A stretch of 36,561 bases of DNA from an uncultured Clostridia bacterium (GCA_944382875.1 CALWNQ010000023.1:1-36561); one strand, 5' to 3'. Counted from the stretch's first letter, positions 8,044-16,813 are shown. The notes: generated by a model from the sequence alone, not told the origin. Numbers and translations: made by a program.

Positions 8044-8928
8044 ATGGAAAAGAAAGGTCAGTCGCTGACCGATCAGATTTACTGGCTTTTTAAAAGAAAC
8101 CTGCCTGAAATCGAACGTGGCGAACAAACGGTGAGAGATATCCTGAACGACAGCGAAAATCATCTGATTCTCAGCTGGGCGGAAGACAATTTGGCTGGTG
8201 TTTCGGTTGTCAATGGGAGCACTGTTTATTTGCTCTGTGTGGACAAGCCGTTTCAAAACCGCGGAATTGGTACGGCGCTTTTGCAGGAAAGCGAGAATTA
8301 TGTGGCTTCCAGTGGAATACAGAAGTTGGTGCTCGGCACTGGGAAAGAATATATCATGCCGGGTGTTCCGATGAACCGAGGCGCACACCTGTTTTTTCAA
8401 AAGAAAGGATACCGTCATTCCTGGGGAAAAATGAGCTGTTATGATATGGAGCAGAGGCTCGATAGTTTTGACTACTGCTGGTTTTCGTTTGGGGATACCG
8501 TGGACGGAGTCATCTATCGGCTGGCTGTGCCGGAGGATCTGGAACGTGTGGTGGGCAGTATCACCCATGCGGAACCGAAATTTCTGCGGTACTATCGGAA
8601 TAGTAATTTCTATCAGAAGGGGACACAGCGTCCAATCCTGATTGCAGAAACGGAGAAAGAGGTTGTTGGGGCGCTTCTGCTCTATATTAGTGATGACGGG
8701 GAAATGGGAAGCGTGGGAGCAACTGCTGTCAATTACGACCAACGCCACCGTGGAATTGCCACCAACCTTGTCAGGCTGGGCACAAAGTATTTGAAAGAGT
8801 TGGGCCTGAAGCGGGCATGTCTCGGTTATACTTCCTCTAAAATTGCAAAAATATATGAGCGGGCCGGTTATCGGGTCAGTATGGAATATTTTATGGGAGA
8901 AAAGGAACTGCCCGGTTTCCGAGAGTAA
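8044..8928 (+). CDS. Double-domain GNAT N-acetyltransferase
   Basis: 294-residue protein with two GNAT folds in tandem. The first (about 1-135) has the acetyl-CoA loop QNRGIGTALL; the second (about 160-290) has QRHRGIATNLV followed by the C-terminal AKIYERAGYRV block. It acetylates an unknown amine using acetyl-CoA in the cytosol. It is probably translationally coupled to the esterase: the only Shine-Dalgarno-like run (GGAGAG) lies at the esterase stop. Pairing an O-deacetylase with an acetyltransferase suggests processing of acetylated substrates, but that is inference. Confidence 0.85.
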   Translation: MEKKGQSLTDQIYWLFKRNLPEIERGEQTVRDILNDSENHLILSWAEDNLAGVSVVNGSTVYLLCVDKPFQNRGIGTALLQESENYVASSGIQKLVLGTGKEYIMPGVPMNRGAHLFFQKKGYRHSWGKMSCYDMEQRLDSFDYCWFSFGDTVDGVIYRLAVPEDLERVVGSITHAEPKFLRYYRNSNFYQKGTQRPILIAETEKEVVGALLLYISDDGEMGSVGATAVNYDQRHRGIATNLVRLGTKYLKELGLKRACLGYTSSKIAKIYERAGYRVSMEYFMGEKELPGFRE

Positions 8929-8931
8929 AAA

Positions 8932-8953
8932 ACCGGAGGCTTTTGCCTCCGGT
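8932..8953 (-). terminator. Intrinsic terminator of GH127-type gene
   Basis: Perfect 9-bp stem ACCGGAGGC / GCCTCCGGT with a TTTT loop. On the minus strand it is followed by six Ts; on the plus strand the following bases are mixed (TATGTATTT), so termination should be strong for the minus-strand gene and weaker for the GNAT gene. Confidence 0.85.
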
Positions 8954-8959
8954 ATGTAT

Positions 8960-10795
8960 TTATCTCCGTTGTTCGGTGGGGAAATAGGTGGTGTAGGTTT
9001 CGTCCCCAATGGCGTAGAGCGGGCAGAATTTGAGGTTAACGGGCTGTCCTTTGGTTTTCCATCCGGGCAGCCATTCCCCCCAGCGCCGTTCATCGCATGG
9101 AACCAGGATTTCAGCGGGATCGTTTCGATAATATAAAGTGCGTTCCTCAGCCGTCAATGCGGCAAGTGCCACCGGCCCATCCAGGAAAGCGCCGGTTTCC
9201 GGTTCGTCCGCCAGCGGATAGAACCGGATTGTTTTGGGGAGAACAACGGTGAGTTCCTCGTCCTTCCATTCCCGACTGATCCGGACAAATCCGTCCGTAT
9301 CGGGCGAAACAGCGGTTTCTTCCCCATTGAGGAAGAGACGGAACAGACCGGACAGCCACACCGGACAGCGGAGCGCCACTGTGAACAGGGCAGGTTTTTC
9401 GGCGTGGATGAATAGTTTCCTCTTCCAGCAGTTGGGGCGTCCTTCGGGGCTCAGGTTCTGATTGGAAATCCGGAGACTTCCCCAGGCCTGCGGATCGGTT
9501 TCCAGAGAAACGGATACCTCTGTCCCGCCAATCTCCAGACGGACCGAAGCGTCCAGATACTGGCTCACCAGAAGGGTGTCGCCGTCCCGGTAGAAAATGC
9601 CGCTTGGCAGGAATGCGTTTGCCTGCAATAACGTGCAGTGGCAGCACCAGAAATCACCTGTCGCACTGCCCCAGGCTTTGCGGGAGCCGGCTTCGAGCGG
9701 CAGATAGTAGGAAACAAAATGGCGCATTTCCGGGAACGGATTTTCTCCCAGCTGCGGGCATGATGGCTCTTCCCAAAAGCCCTGGGCAAGGATGCCGTTG
9801 TAAAAATTGCGTTCCCAGTAGTCGGCAAAGCGGCTTTCCCCTGTCCAGCGGAACAGGTAGTCGGCCAGCCGCATCATGTTGTAAACGGTGCAATGCTCCT
9901 GATTCATCCGACCCAGCCGGGCGGCGTGACGTCCGGGCGGCGTCCAGATTTCCCCGCTGGTCTGCCCACCGGTGGCAAATGGAATGGCTTCTTCCGCCGC
10001 AATCTGCCAATAGCGTTCGACAATCCGGCGGTAGCGTTCCTCGCCTGTCACTTCATAAGCGCGGGCTGCACCCTGAATTTCGGGAATTGTGGTGTTGGCG
10101 TGCATGTTGCCGAGCGGGTTTTCGCCGTTTAGCAGATGCTGATAGAGATCGCCGCGCTCATAGCGCCGCATCAGGAGCAGGTGGTCCGGGTTGCCGGTGA
10201 CGGCGTAGAGGTCGGCCCACAGTTCCATGATTCCTCCGGTTTCCTCGCTCATCATCTCCTGCATCTGTTCCGGGGTGATGTCGTCGGTATAGCGCAAAAA
10301 CCACTCTGCCGCCTTTTCGACAACCGATAAGGCCAGGCTGTTTCCCGCAAATCGAGCCATATCGAGCAGCCCCATCATCACCTTGTGGCAGACATACTGC
10401 GGTGCCCAGGTGTGCTTGCCCTTTTTGAGCCAGAGCAGATATTTTTCGGGGATGGGGAAGCACCATTCTCCGCCGTTTTCTTTCTGGCAGAGGGCGATTT
10501 CCTCCACAATATGATCGGCGCGGAGTTTGAGCTCGGCATCGCCGGTTTCCGCCCAGATCTGAGCCGCCGCGCTCAGCCAGTGGCCACAGAGAGTGCCGCG
10601 GATCTGGGAAAGCGGGGAATCCCAGCCGTCATGGAGGTTTTTGGGCAGATAGGTGACCGGATGCAGGCCGGCTTCCTGATAAAACGGGAAGAGCAGGTTT
10701 TCAGTGGTAAGCTGCATCAGATAATTCCGGTTCAGGTCGCGCCGGTGGGCGCAGAGCCCGGAGAGCCGCACGTCTTTTTGAAGAGAAACAGGCAT
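8960..10795 (-). CDS. GH127-type beta-L-arabinofuranosidase (DUF1680)
   Basis: 611-residue (alpha/alpha)6-barrel enzyme that cleaves beta-L-arabinofuranosides, found in hydroxyproline-linked glycans and pectin side chains. GH127 uses a cysteine nucleophile held by a Glu/Cys3 zinc site. The matching features are GEIW with Glu282 (candidate acid/base), EHCTVYNMMRL with Glu300 and Cys302, and FWCCHC with Cys384 and Cys385, in the order and approximate spacing of the characterised Bifidobacterium enzyme. ETGGIMELWADLYAVTG (185-201) is a family block. There is no signal peptide. The start is ATG 10795, preceded by AAAGGAGTGTG. It is divergent from the ABC exporter at 10896 and has its own promoter. 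Some GH127 relatives act on other sugars, so the substrate is probable, not certain. Confidence 0.88.
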   Translation of the reverse strand: MPVSLQKDVRLSGLCAHRRDLNRNYLMQLTTENLLFPFYQEAGLHPVTYLPKNLHDGWDSPLSQIRGTLCGHWLSAAAQIWAETGDAELKLRADHIVEEIALCQKENGGEWCFPIPEKYLLWLKKGKHTWAPQYVCHKVMMGLLDMARFAGNSLALSVVEKAAEWFLRYTDDITPEQMQEMMSEETGGIMELWADLYAVTGNPDHLLLMRRYERGDLYQHLLNGENPLGNMHANTTIPEIQGAARAYEVTGEERYRRIVERYWQIAAEEAIPFATGGQTSGEIWTPPGRHAARLGRMNQEHCTVYNMMRLADYLFRWTGESRFADYWERNFYNGILAQGFWEEPSCPQLGENPFPEMRHFVSYYLPLEAGSRKAWGSATGDFWCCHCTLLQANAFLPSGIFYRDGDTLLVSQYLDASVRLEIGGTEVSVSLETDPQAWGSLRISNQNLSPEGRPNCWKRKLFIHAEKPALFTVALRCPVWLSGLFRLFLNGEETAVSPDTDGFVRISREWKDEELTVVLPKTIRFYPLADEPETGAFLDGPVALAALTAEERTLYYRNDPAEILVPCDERRWGEWLPGWKTKGQPVNLKFCPLYAIGDETYTTYFPTEQRR

Positions 10796-10824
10796 TTTCT
10801 CACACTCCTTTGTATCGTATCATT

Positions 10825-10853
10825 ATTGTAGCACAGGGATTGCAGGCTGGCAA
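10825..10853 (-). promoter_or_regulatory. Promoter of GH127-type gene
   Basis: Minus strand: TTGCCA (10848-10853), 17 bp, TGC extended -10, TACAAT (10825-10830). Confidence 0.6.
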
Positions 10854-10895
10854 GCAAAAACATCCGCATCTGCATCTCGGACTGGAGGAATTGGC

Positions 10896-12641
10896 ATGAA
10901 TTTTACAAAACGGCTGCTGCTGATGGCAAGAAAACACTGGGGAACACTCCTGATTGCAAGCTGCGGCATCATTGGAGCAGCGCTTTTAAACCTGGTGACG
11001 CCGGAAATTGTGCGGCGGCTCACCGCTTCGCTGGAGGAGAAAGGCGGTTTGACCGGTGCCTTGCTGACCGGCTATGTACTGGCGCTGGTGGCAGCTTACC
11101 TGCTGCGAGCGATTTGCCGGTTCATCAGCCTGGCGATCAGCCATGTGGCGGCCTGGCGGTTTGTGCCGGAACTCACCCTGACAGTTTATGACAAACTGCA
11201 GTCGCTGTCGCTTCGCTATTATCAGGACAAGCAGACCGGCGAGCTGATGAGCCGGATGGTCAATGACACCCGGCAGATCGAAGTGCTGGTGGCCCATGCT
11301 CTGCCCGATTTTGCGAGCAATCTGCTGGTGGTTCTCAGTGTGGCGGTGATGCTCTTTGTTATCAATCCGCTGCTGGCGCTCTTCACCCTGATCCCGGTGC
11401 CGTTTGTGCTGGCGGTCAGCACCCTGTTTTCCAAAAAAGTTGCGCCGCTCTTCCAGATCAACCAGCGGGTGCTCGGGCGGCTGAACGGGATATTACAGGA
11501 CAACCTTTCCGGCATGAAAGAAATCCAGACCTTTGGGCAGGAAGGAGCCGAACACGACCGGATGGTGGAGGAGTGCAGGCTCTACTCCCGCGTCAACATC
11601 CGGGCAAACTACGCGGCGGCGCTGTATCATCCCGGCGTCGAGTTTCTCACCTCGCTGGGAACCGTTATTGTTGTCGGACTGGGAGGATGGATGGCCCTGA
11701 ACGGGCAGATTCCCGCTTCGGATGTGGTGGGATTTGTCCTTTATCTGAGCCTTTTCTATCAGCCGCTGGCCGTACTGGCCCGACTTGCCGAGGATGTGCA
11801 GACGACCTACGCCAGCGCCATTCGGGTGTTTGAGGTGCTGGACGCCGATTCCGAGGTGAAGGAAGCGCCGGACGCTGTCGAGCTGACCACATGCAAAGGG
11901 GAAGTGGAATTCGAAAAGGTGTCGTTTTACTATCAGCCGGAGGAGCCGGTTCTTGAAGATCTGAGTTTTCAGGCTAAACCAGGCGAGATGGTTGCCATTG
12001 TCGGCCCGACCGGTGTGGGCAAAACCACCGTGATCTCGCTGCTGGAACGGTTTTACGATCCGGTTGCCGGTCGTATTTTGGTAGACGGAAAAGACATCCG
12101 CGGACTGACACTTCACTCGCTGCGCAGCCAGATTTCAATGGTGCTGCAGGATACGTTCCTCTTTAACGGCACGATTGCCTCCAATATTGCCTACGGAATG
12201 CCAGGCGCGACAGCCGAACAGATCCGGGAGGCGGCAAAAGCAGCCGACGCTGACGGATTTATATCGGCCATGCCCGAAGGATATGAAACAGTGGTGGGAG
12301 AACGCGGCGTCCGGCTTTCGGGCGGACAGAAGCAGCGGATTGCCATCGCACGGGCTATCCTCCGCAACAGCCCTATCCTGGTGCTGGACGAAGCCACCTC
12401 GGCGGTGGACGCTGAAACCGAAAACGAGATCCAACAGGCGATCGACAACCTTGCCGGCAGCCGGACGATTCTGGTCATTGCTCACCGGCTGGCTACGGTG
12501 CGCCGCGCTGACCGGATTCTGGTGCTGGAAAACGGCCGGCTGGCTGAACAGGGCACTCACGAGGAACTCCTTGCCAAAGGCGGGCTGTATGCCTCCCTTT
12601 GTAAAGCGCAGCAGCTTGGCGGGAATCCTTCCAAAGAGTAA
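10896..12641 (+). CDS. ABC exporter half-transporter (fused permease and ATPase)
   Basis: 581-residue type IV ABC exporter subunit of the MsbA/BmrA/LmrA group. Six predicted transmembrane helices occupy about 15-310, followed by a nucleotide-binding domain: Walker A GPTGVGKTT (370-378, Lys376), signature LSGGQ (474-478), Walker B ILVLDEATSA and the AHRLATV H-loop. It should work as a homodimer, or with an unseen partner, moving lipids, peptides or drugs outward; it is not a sugar importer. The start is ATG 10896 with GGAGGAATTGGC. A single gene divergent from the GH127-type gene, closed by a strong terminator. Substrate unknown; its place in a glycan island may be incidental. Confidence 0.9.
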   Translation: MNFTKRLLLMARKHWGTLLIASCGIIGAALLNLVTPEIVRRLTASLEEKGGLTGALLTGYVLALVAAYLLRAICRFISLAISHVAAWRFVPELTLTVYDKLQSLSLRYYQDKQTGELMSRMVNDTRQIEVLVAHALPDFASNLLVVLSVAVMLFVINPLLALFTLIPVPFVLAVSTLFSKKVAPLFQINQRVLGRLNGILQDNLSGMKEIQTFGQEGAEHDRMVEECRLYSRVNIRANYAAALYHPGVEFLTSLGTVIVVGLGGWMALNGQIPASDVVGFVLYLSLFYQPLAVLARLAEDVQTTYASAIRVFEVLDADSEVKEAPDAVELTTCKGEVEFEKVSFYYQPEEPVLEDLSFQAKPGEMVAIVGPTGVGKTTVISLLERFYDPVAGRILVDGKDIRGLTLHSLRSQISMVLQDTFLFNGTIASNIAYGMPGATAEQIREAAKAADADGFISAMPEGYETVVGERGVRLSGGQKQRIAIARAILRNSPILVLDEATSAVDAETENEIQQAIDNLAGSRTILVIAHRLATVRRADRILVLENGRLAEQGTHEELLAKGGLYASLCKAQQLGGNPSKE

Positions 12642-12645
12642 GAAA

Positions 12646-12676
12646 AATCCCCGGTTCACCGTTGGAACCGGGGATT
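12646..12676. terminator. Bidirectional intrinsic terminator
   Basis: Perfect 12-bp stem (12646-12657 with 12665-12676), loop ACCGTTG, then TGCTGTTTTTT on the plus strand and an A run on the other side. It serves the ABC gene and the convergent URO-D-like gene. Confidence 0.9.
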
Positions 12677-12688
12677 TGCTGTTTTTTC

Positions 12689-13768
12689 TCAGAATGCAGC
12701 CTTGTCGCCGCGCCATTCGCGCACGGTTTCGATCATGGCAAGGTATCCTTCTACCGGCACATAGTCGGGAATGGAGTTGCCGGAGCTGAACGCGATGCCG
12801 CCGTGGCCTTTGACTTTGCCCAGGCAGTCCAGGATGTACTCGCGGATGTATTCGGGAGAATACCGGCAGAGAACGTCGGTATCGATGCCGCCAAAGTTGC
12901 CGATCCGGTCGCCGTAGCGGTCTACCCATTCGGTGAAGTGAGCAATCTGGTCTTCGTTGGAGTGTTTGGCGTCGATTTTGGCAGTGCCAATCAAATCTTC
13001 CATGACGTCAAAGATGCAGCCGCAGGAATGGAGCAGGAACGGTTTGTTTTCCTGATGGACGCGGGCGATGATCTTCTGGTAGACGGGGATGATGTTTTTA
13101 CGGATGTCATCGGGGGAGATGAGGGTCTGCTGCTTGAAGCCGAGGTCATCGCCGAAGCGGAGGACGCAGAATACATCGGAAAATTCGGCCATAAAGCGAT
13201 CCCAGATTTTGTATTCTACTTCGCCCATCTTGCGGAAAATGTCGCGGTAGAGCTCTTCGTCGTCCGATTTGATGTAGCAAAGATCCATGTATCCCACGAT
13301 GTCCTGTACAGCCTCAAACAGGCCGTTGCCGACGCCGCCGACTGCTTTCATGCCTTCCGGACAGGTTTCGGTGAAATTGCGGATATAGGGGGCATAGAAG
13401 TTGAAATAACGCTCCAGGATTTCTTCCCAAGGATAGCGGTCAAAATCCGAGCGGTCTTTAATACAGCCTTCCTGATGAGCGCCAAGTGCGCCGCCGCCGA
13501 CCAGTGCGCCGCAGACGCCGAATTCCATGGAAGCGGTGTCGTAACCCATCTTTTTCCAGAAGTCCCAGAACTGGCGGAAGCCTTCCCGGCTTTCTGCCAT
13601 ATCCTTGGAAAACCAAAGGTCGTAGGGGCGGTTGCCGGTGATTTCCTCGATGGCTTTGGCACCGATGCCGTGTTCATAAAGCGGGATGTGGTCTACCCAT
13701 TCGTTGTGGGCAACTTTTACCATATTGCGGTAATCGGGATGATTTTCCTGATATTTTAAAACCTGCAT
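12689..13768 (-). CDS. Uroporphyrinogen decarboxylase / MtaA-like methyltransferase family protein
   Basis: 359-residue TIM-barrel protein of the URO-D superfamily, in the branch that includes cobalamin methyltransferases (MtaA, CmuA) rather than haem biosynthesis. FLLHSCG gives two candidate zinc ligands, His247 and Cys249, as in MtaA. The third Cys ligand expected about 75 residues later is missing: the region reads AFSSGNSIPDYVP (326-338). FGGIDTDVL and RFGDDLGF are family blocks. The start is ATG 13768 with AAAGGAAGA upstream. It is divergent from the AraC pair and a distant paralogue lies at 15728-16813. No corrinoid protein is near, so methyl transfer to or from a glycan or other substrate is only a hypothesis. 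Confidence 0.82.
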   Translation of the reverse strand: MQVLKYQENHPDYRNMVKVAHNEWVDHIPLYEHGIGAKAIEEITGNRPYDLWFSKDMAESREGFRQFWDFWKKMGYDTASMEFGVCGALVGGGALGAHQEGCIKDRSDFDRYPWEEILERYFNFYAPYIRNFTETCPEGMKAVGGVGNGLFEAVQDIVGYMDLCYIKSDDEELYRDIFRKMGEVEYKIWDRFMAEFSDVFCVLRFGDDLGFKQQTLISPDDIRKNIIPVYQKIIARVHQENKPFLLHSCGCIFDVMEDLIGTAKIDAKHSNEDQIAHFTEWVDRYGDRIGNFGGIDTDVLCRYSPEYIREYILDCLGKVKGHGGIAFSSGNSIPDYVPVEGYLAMIETVREWRGDKAAF

Positions 13769-13789
13769 TTGGATTCTTCCTTTCTTTTC

Positions 13790-13818
13790 TTGCCGAAATG
13801 TTTGTGCTTTGTTATAAT
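13790..13818 (+). promoter_or_regulatory. Promoter of the tandem AraC genes
   Basis: TTGCCG (13790-13795), 17 bp, TGT extended -10, TATAAT (13813-13818). Transcription should start near 13825, some 70 nt before the first AraC start codon. Confidence 0.65.
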
Positions 13819-13894
13819 AAGAATAGCATATTTACGGATGTTGGAGTTAGAACAGAACATTTATAAAGTTGGACGATTCTACTGGGGAGGGAAA

Positions 13895-14769
13895 ATGGAA
13901 CAGGTACGTTTTGAATCGCTGCTCGATGGGGAGCCAATGCCGGGGATTCCGGTGGAATATCATCTTGTACGGGAAACGCGGCCGGGAATTTTCGCGGCGG
14001 CCCACTGGCAGAATACAGCGGAATTCCTGTATGTCAAAAAGGGTGGATACCGGGTGATTGCGGGGGTGTTTCCCGCATGCTTTCCGAAGGGGAAGCTGTT
14101 TTTATCCGGCCGCGGCAGATTCACACTACCATCTGTCCGGAGCTTTCGGATATTGAACTGGTGGTGCTCAAATTTGATCCGGCCTTGTTCCTTTCGGGTG
14201 AAAAGCTGGCGGGAGAAACCGAGTTTCTGTCGATGATTCTGCGGGACGGTCCGGCTTTCTGGATGACGGCGGAGCAGGGGAAAATCGGGGAAATCGGGCG
14301 GCGGCTGGAGGAAATCTGCGCTGAATGGCAGCAGGAAAAGCCGGGCTGGCGAGTGGCGGTGCGGAGTCTGATTTGGATGATTCTGCTGTATCTCTGCCGT
14401 TTCTGCGGGGAAGAGTCTGCCGGGATGGCGCCGGGTGAATCCGGACAGGACGAGCAGTTTTATCCGGTGTTTCAATATTTGGAAGAACATTTTACCGAGG
14501 AGCTCCGGGCTGCGGAGCTGCTTTCCCTCTGCCATTTGAGTTACAGCCGGTTTTCGGTGCGGTTCAAGCAGCTGACCGGCCTCTGTTTAACCGAATACAT
14601 CGGGCGGGCGCGGATTCAATTGGCGCGGGAGCTGCTCTCTTCGGGGGAACTGCCGGTTTCGGCGGTGGCGGAACGCTGCGGCTATCTGGATGTGTGTTAT
14701 TTTGATCGGGTGTTCCGGCGTTACACCGGTTGTTCGCCGTCGGAATTTCGCAAAAAGGAGGAAATGTGA
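13895..14769 (+). pseudogene. AraC-family regulator interrupted by a -1 frameshift at a G5 run
   Basis: Two overlapping reading frames together encode one complete AraC protein. The first, from ATG 13895 (ribosome binding site GGGGAGGG at 13884-13891), encodes the N-terminal cupin up to about YRVIAG and then reads nonsense to a stop at 14236. The second picks up as GVSRMLSEGEAVFIRPRQIH and runs through a normal double helix-turn-helix to TGA at 14767-14769. The switch lies at GCGGGGGTG (14060-14068). One extra G restores a 291-residue protein, a usual length for the family. It could be a real pseudogene, a sequencing or assembly error, G-tract phase variation, or ribosomal slippage, because Gly-tRNA can slip from GGG to GGG. 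Intact codon quality after the shift argues for a recent or artefactual change. The last bases overlap the next AraC start. Confidence 0.8.
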
Positions 14770-15629
14770 TGCAGCTGCCCACACAGTATCTGAATCCGGT
14801 TCTGCTCCGGTGCAGCCACTACAACGGTTATCCGGCTCCGACAGTCGGCGCATATGCGGTGCGCACCGTTTATGATTATGAGGTCGAGTTTTATCTGCGG
14901 TCCGAGGGCGGAATCATCATTGACGGGCATTATCAGCCGTTTCGTGCGGGGGAAATGAACATCCGCAAGCCAGGGCAGGTGGTGTGCGGTGTGCCGCCTT
15001 ATGAATGTTATATCCTCTGCGTCGATTTTCTGGGCAATGAGAGCCGCAGCGCCGGCTATTCGTTCGGTCAGCCGGACGAGGCGCAGGAACGGTATGAAAA
15101 CCCGCTGATCGATTCGCTGCCCGATCGGCTGACCATCAGCAAGCGGGACCTGATGGCAGGGTTGTTTGAAAACATCATCCAGAATCAGGACATTCACACT
15201 GATTTGGCCTATTTCCAGGTGAAATCGAGCCTTTATTTCCTGTTTTCGGAGCTGTTCCGGGAGGTTGCCGACAGCCGTGTTTCGGGAAGTACGGCTGCTG
15301 TCCGGCAGGTTGTGCGGGAGATCCGGGCGCATTTTGCCGAACCGCTTTCGGTCGAGGAACTGATTGCCAGCACCGGCCTGAGCCGCGCATTTTTCCATCG
15401 CCGCTTTTTGGAGGAAACCGGAACTACTCCCGGCGAACTGATTACCTCGCTCCGGATGGAGCAGGCCAAAAACCTTTTGAGCTTTACCCGGACGCCGGTC
15501 GGGGAGGTTGGTGCGCTCTGCGGATATACGGACAGTGTCTATTTTTCCCGAATTTTCCGCCGGAAAACAGGAATGACGCCTTCCGCTTATCGTAGGCGGC
15601 TGGAGGGGGAGCAGAGTCCGGAAGGATAA
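14769..15629 (+). CDS. AraC-family transcriptional regulator
   Basis: 286-residue regulator: N-terminal cupin-like sensor (about 1-100), linker and C-terminal double helix-turn-helix (about 185-285) with SRIFRRKTGMTPSAYRRR. The ATG at 14769 overlaps the TGA of the preceding AraC gene (TGATG), and AGGAGG at 14756-14761 lies inside that gene, the classic layout for translational coupling. If the frameshift upstream is real, coupled translation would be lost and only this ribosome binding site would drive expression. Position between two URO-D-like genes makes those the likely targets; the effector is unknown. Confidence 0.9.
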   Translation: MQLPTQYLNPVLLRCSHYNGYPAPTVGAYAVRTVYDYEVEFYLRSEGGIIIDGHYQPFRAGEMNIRKPGQVVCGVPPYECYILCVDFLGNESRSAGYSFGQPDEAQERYENPLIDSLPDRLTISKRDLMAGLFENIIQNQDIHTDLAYFQVKSSLYFLFSELFREVADSRVSGSTAAVRQVVREIRAHFAEPLSVEELIASTGLSRAFFHRRFLEETGTTPGELITSLRMEQAKNLLSFTRTPVGEVGALCGYTDSVYFSRIFRRKTGMTPSAYRRRLEGEQSPEG

Positions 15630-15684
15630 AAGATACTTTTGTCCTGTTTTTCATACAAAATTCCTACCACAGCCCGGCAAATTG

Positions 15685-15693
15685 TGCTATACT
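15685..15693 (+). promoter_or_regulatory. Extended -10 of second URO-D-like gene
   Basis: TGC followed by TATACT (15688-15693). The hexamer 17 bp upstream (TACCAC) is a poor -35, which fits dependence on an activator such as the AraC protein encoded just upstream. Confidence 0.45.
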
Positions 15694-15727
15694 GGGAACA
15701 ACAGGCAACCGGAAAGGAGAGTTTTGT

Positions 15728-16813
15728 ATGACAGGAAAAGAGCGGATGATCCGCATTTTGAACCATCAGCCGGTGGACCGCGTCGGACTGTATGAGCATT
15801 TTTGGGGCGATACCTATAAAGAATGGCTGGACCAGGGCCATATCGCCGAAGGGGAGTCGTTTGAAGATCATTTCGGCTATGATATGCAGGAATGCTGGCC
15901 GTTTAACATGGTGGCGGATCTGGATTTCAAGCCGGAGGTTGTGGCGGAAACCGAGGATACCATTACCTTTTTGGATGGAAACGGCGCTGTGCTGCGGCGG
16001 CACAAATTCCACGATACCACCCCGGAACATGTAGATTTCCATGTAAAAGAGCGGGAAGACTGGGAGAAGATCAAACCGCTGCTCACTCCCGACCCCAGGC
16101 GAATCAACTTTGAAGCTTACCGCAACGCCAAAAAAGCCGCTGCCGATGCGGGACGCTTTTTTGTCTGGAGTGGCGTCAATGTGTTTGAGTGCATCCATCC
16201 GGTCTGCGGACATGAGAATATGCTGGTTGGTATGGCGCTCGATCCTGACTGGGTGCGCGATATGGCTGATACCTATGCCAAATTAACCGTTGAGCTGCAG
16301 AAGATGCTGTTTGAACAGGAAGGCTATCCGGATGGTATCTGGTATTATGAGGATTTGGGCTACAAGGGCAGTCCGTTTATGTCCCCGAAAATGTACCGCG
16401 AAATCATCAAGCCGGCCCATGTCTACACCATCGATTTTGCCAAGAGTCACAATCTGCCGGTCATTATGCACTCCTGCGGTTTTGTTGAGCCGCTGCTCCC
16501 CGATATGATTGACGCCGGCATCAACTGCCTACAGGTCATTGAGATCAAGGCGGGCATGGATCTCTTAAAGCTTCACGCACTGTACGGTGACAAGATCTCT
16601 TTTATGGGCGGCATCGACGTCCGCACTCTTTACACCAACGACCGCGAGATCATCACCAAAGAGCTGGAAACCAAGATTCCCGTAGTCAAACAGGGTTACA
16701 ATTATGTGGTGCACAGCGACCATTCCATTCCCAAAACAGTTGACTACGAAACCTATTGCTTCTTTATCGAGAAAGCACTCGAACTGGGGCGCTATGAGGA
16801 TTTTTCCGAGTAA
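15728..16813 (+). CDS. Uroporphyrinogen decarboxylase / MtaA-like methyltransferase family protein
   Basis: 361-residue URO-D-superfamily TIM barrel. It begins MTGKERMIRILNHQPVDRVG, the usual N-terminal block, and carries VIMHSCGFVEPLLPDMI with candidate zinc ligands His248 and Cys250, then FMGGIDVRTL and HSDHSIPKTVDYETY. As in its neighbour at 12689-13768, the third Cys of the MtaA zinc site is not seen; DHSIP is the form usual in this uncharacterised branch. The start is ATG 15728 with GAAAGGAGAG. It is too different from the neighbour to be a recent duplicate. Probable role is methyl transfer or decarboxylation of a small molecule; substrate unknown. Confidence 0.85.
   Translation: MTGKERMIRILNHQPVDRVGLYEHFWGDTYKEWLDQGHIAEGESFEDHFGYDMQECWPFNMVADLDFKPEVVAETEDTITFLDGNGAVLRRHKFHDTTPEHVDFHVKEREDWEKIKPLLTPDPRRINFEAYRNAKKAAADAGRFFVWSGVNVFECIHPVCGHENMLVGMALDPDWVRDMADTYAKLTVELQKMLFEQEGYPDGIWYYEDLGYKGSPFMSPKMYREIIKPAHVYTIDFAKSHNLPVIMHSCGFVEPLLPDMIDAGINCLQVIEIKAGMDLLKLHALYGDKISFMGGIDVRTLYTNDREIITKELETKIPVVKQGYNYVVHSDHSIPKTVDYETYCFFIEKALELGRYEDFSE

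Noticed and set aside
7639-9093. 484-codon open frame opposite the esterase and GNAT genes
   Set aside because: Antisense to two recognised genes and crossing a terminator; no family features.
10896-12641. ABC gene as the sugar importer of the island
   Set aside because: Fused six-helix permease and ATPase without a binding protein is the exporter architecture.
12662-13759. 365-codon open frame opposite the first URO-D-like gene
   Set aside because: Antisense shadow of a protein with clear URO-D motifs.
13895-14769. Programmed -1 frameshift with a classical slippery heptamer
   Set aside because: The run GCGGGGGTG does not form the X-XXY-YYZ pattern; only single-tRNA slippage on GGG is possible, so a G deletion is the simpler view.
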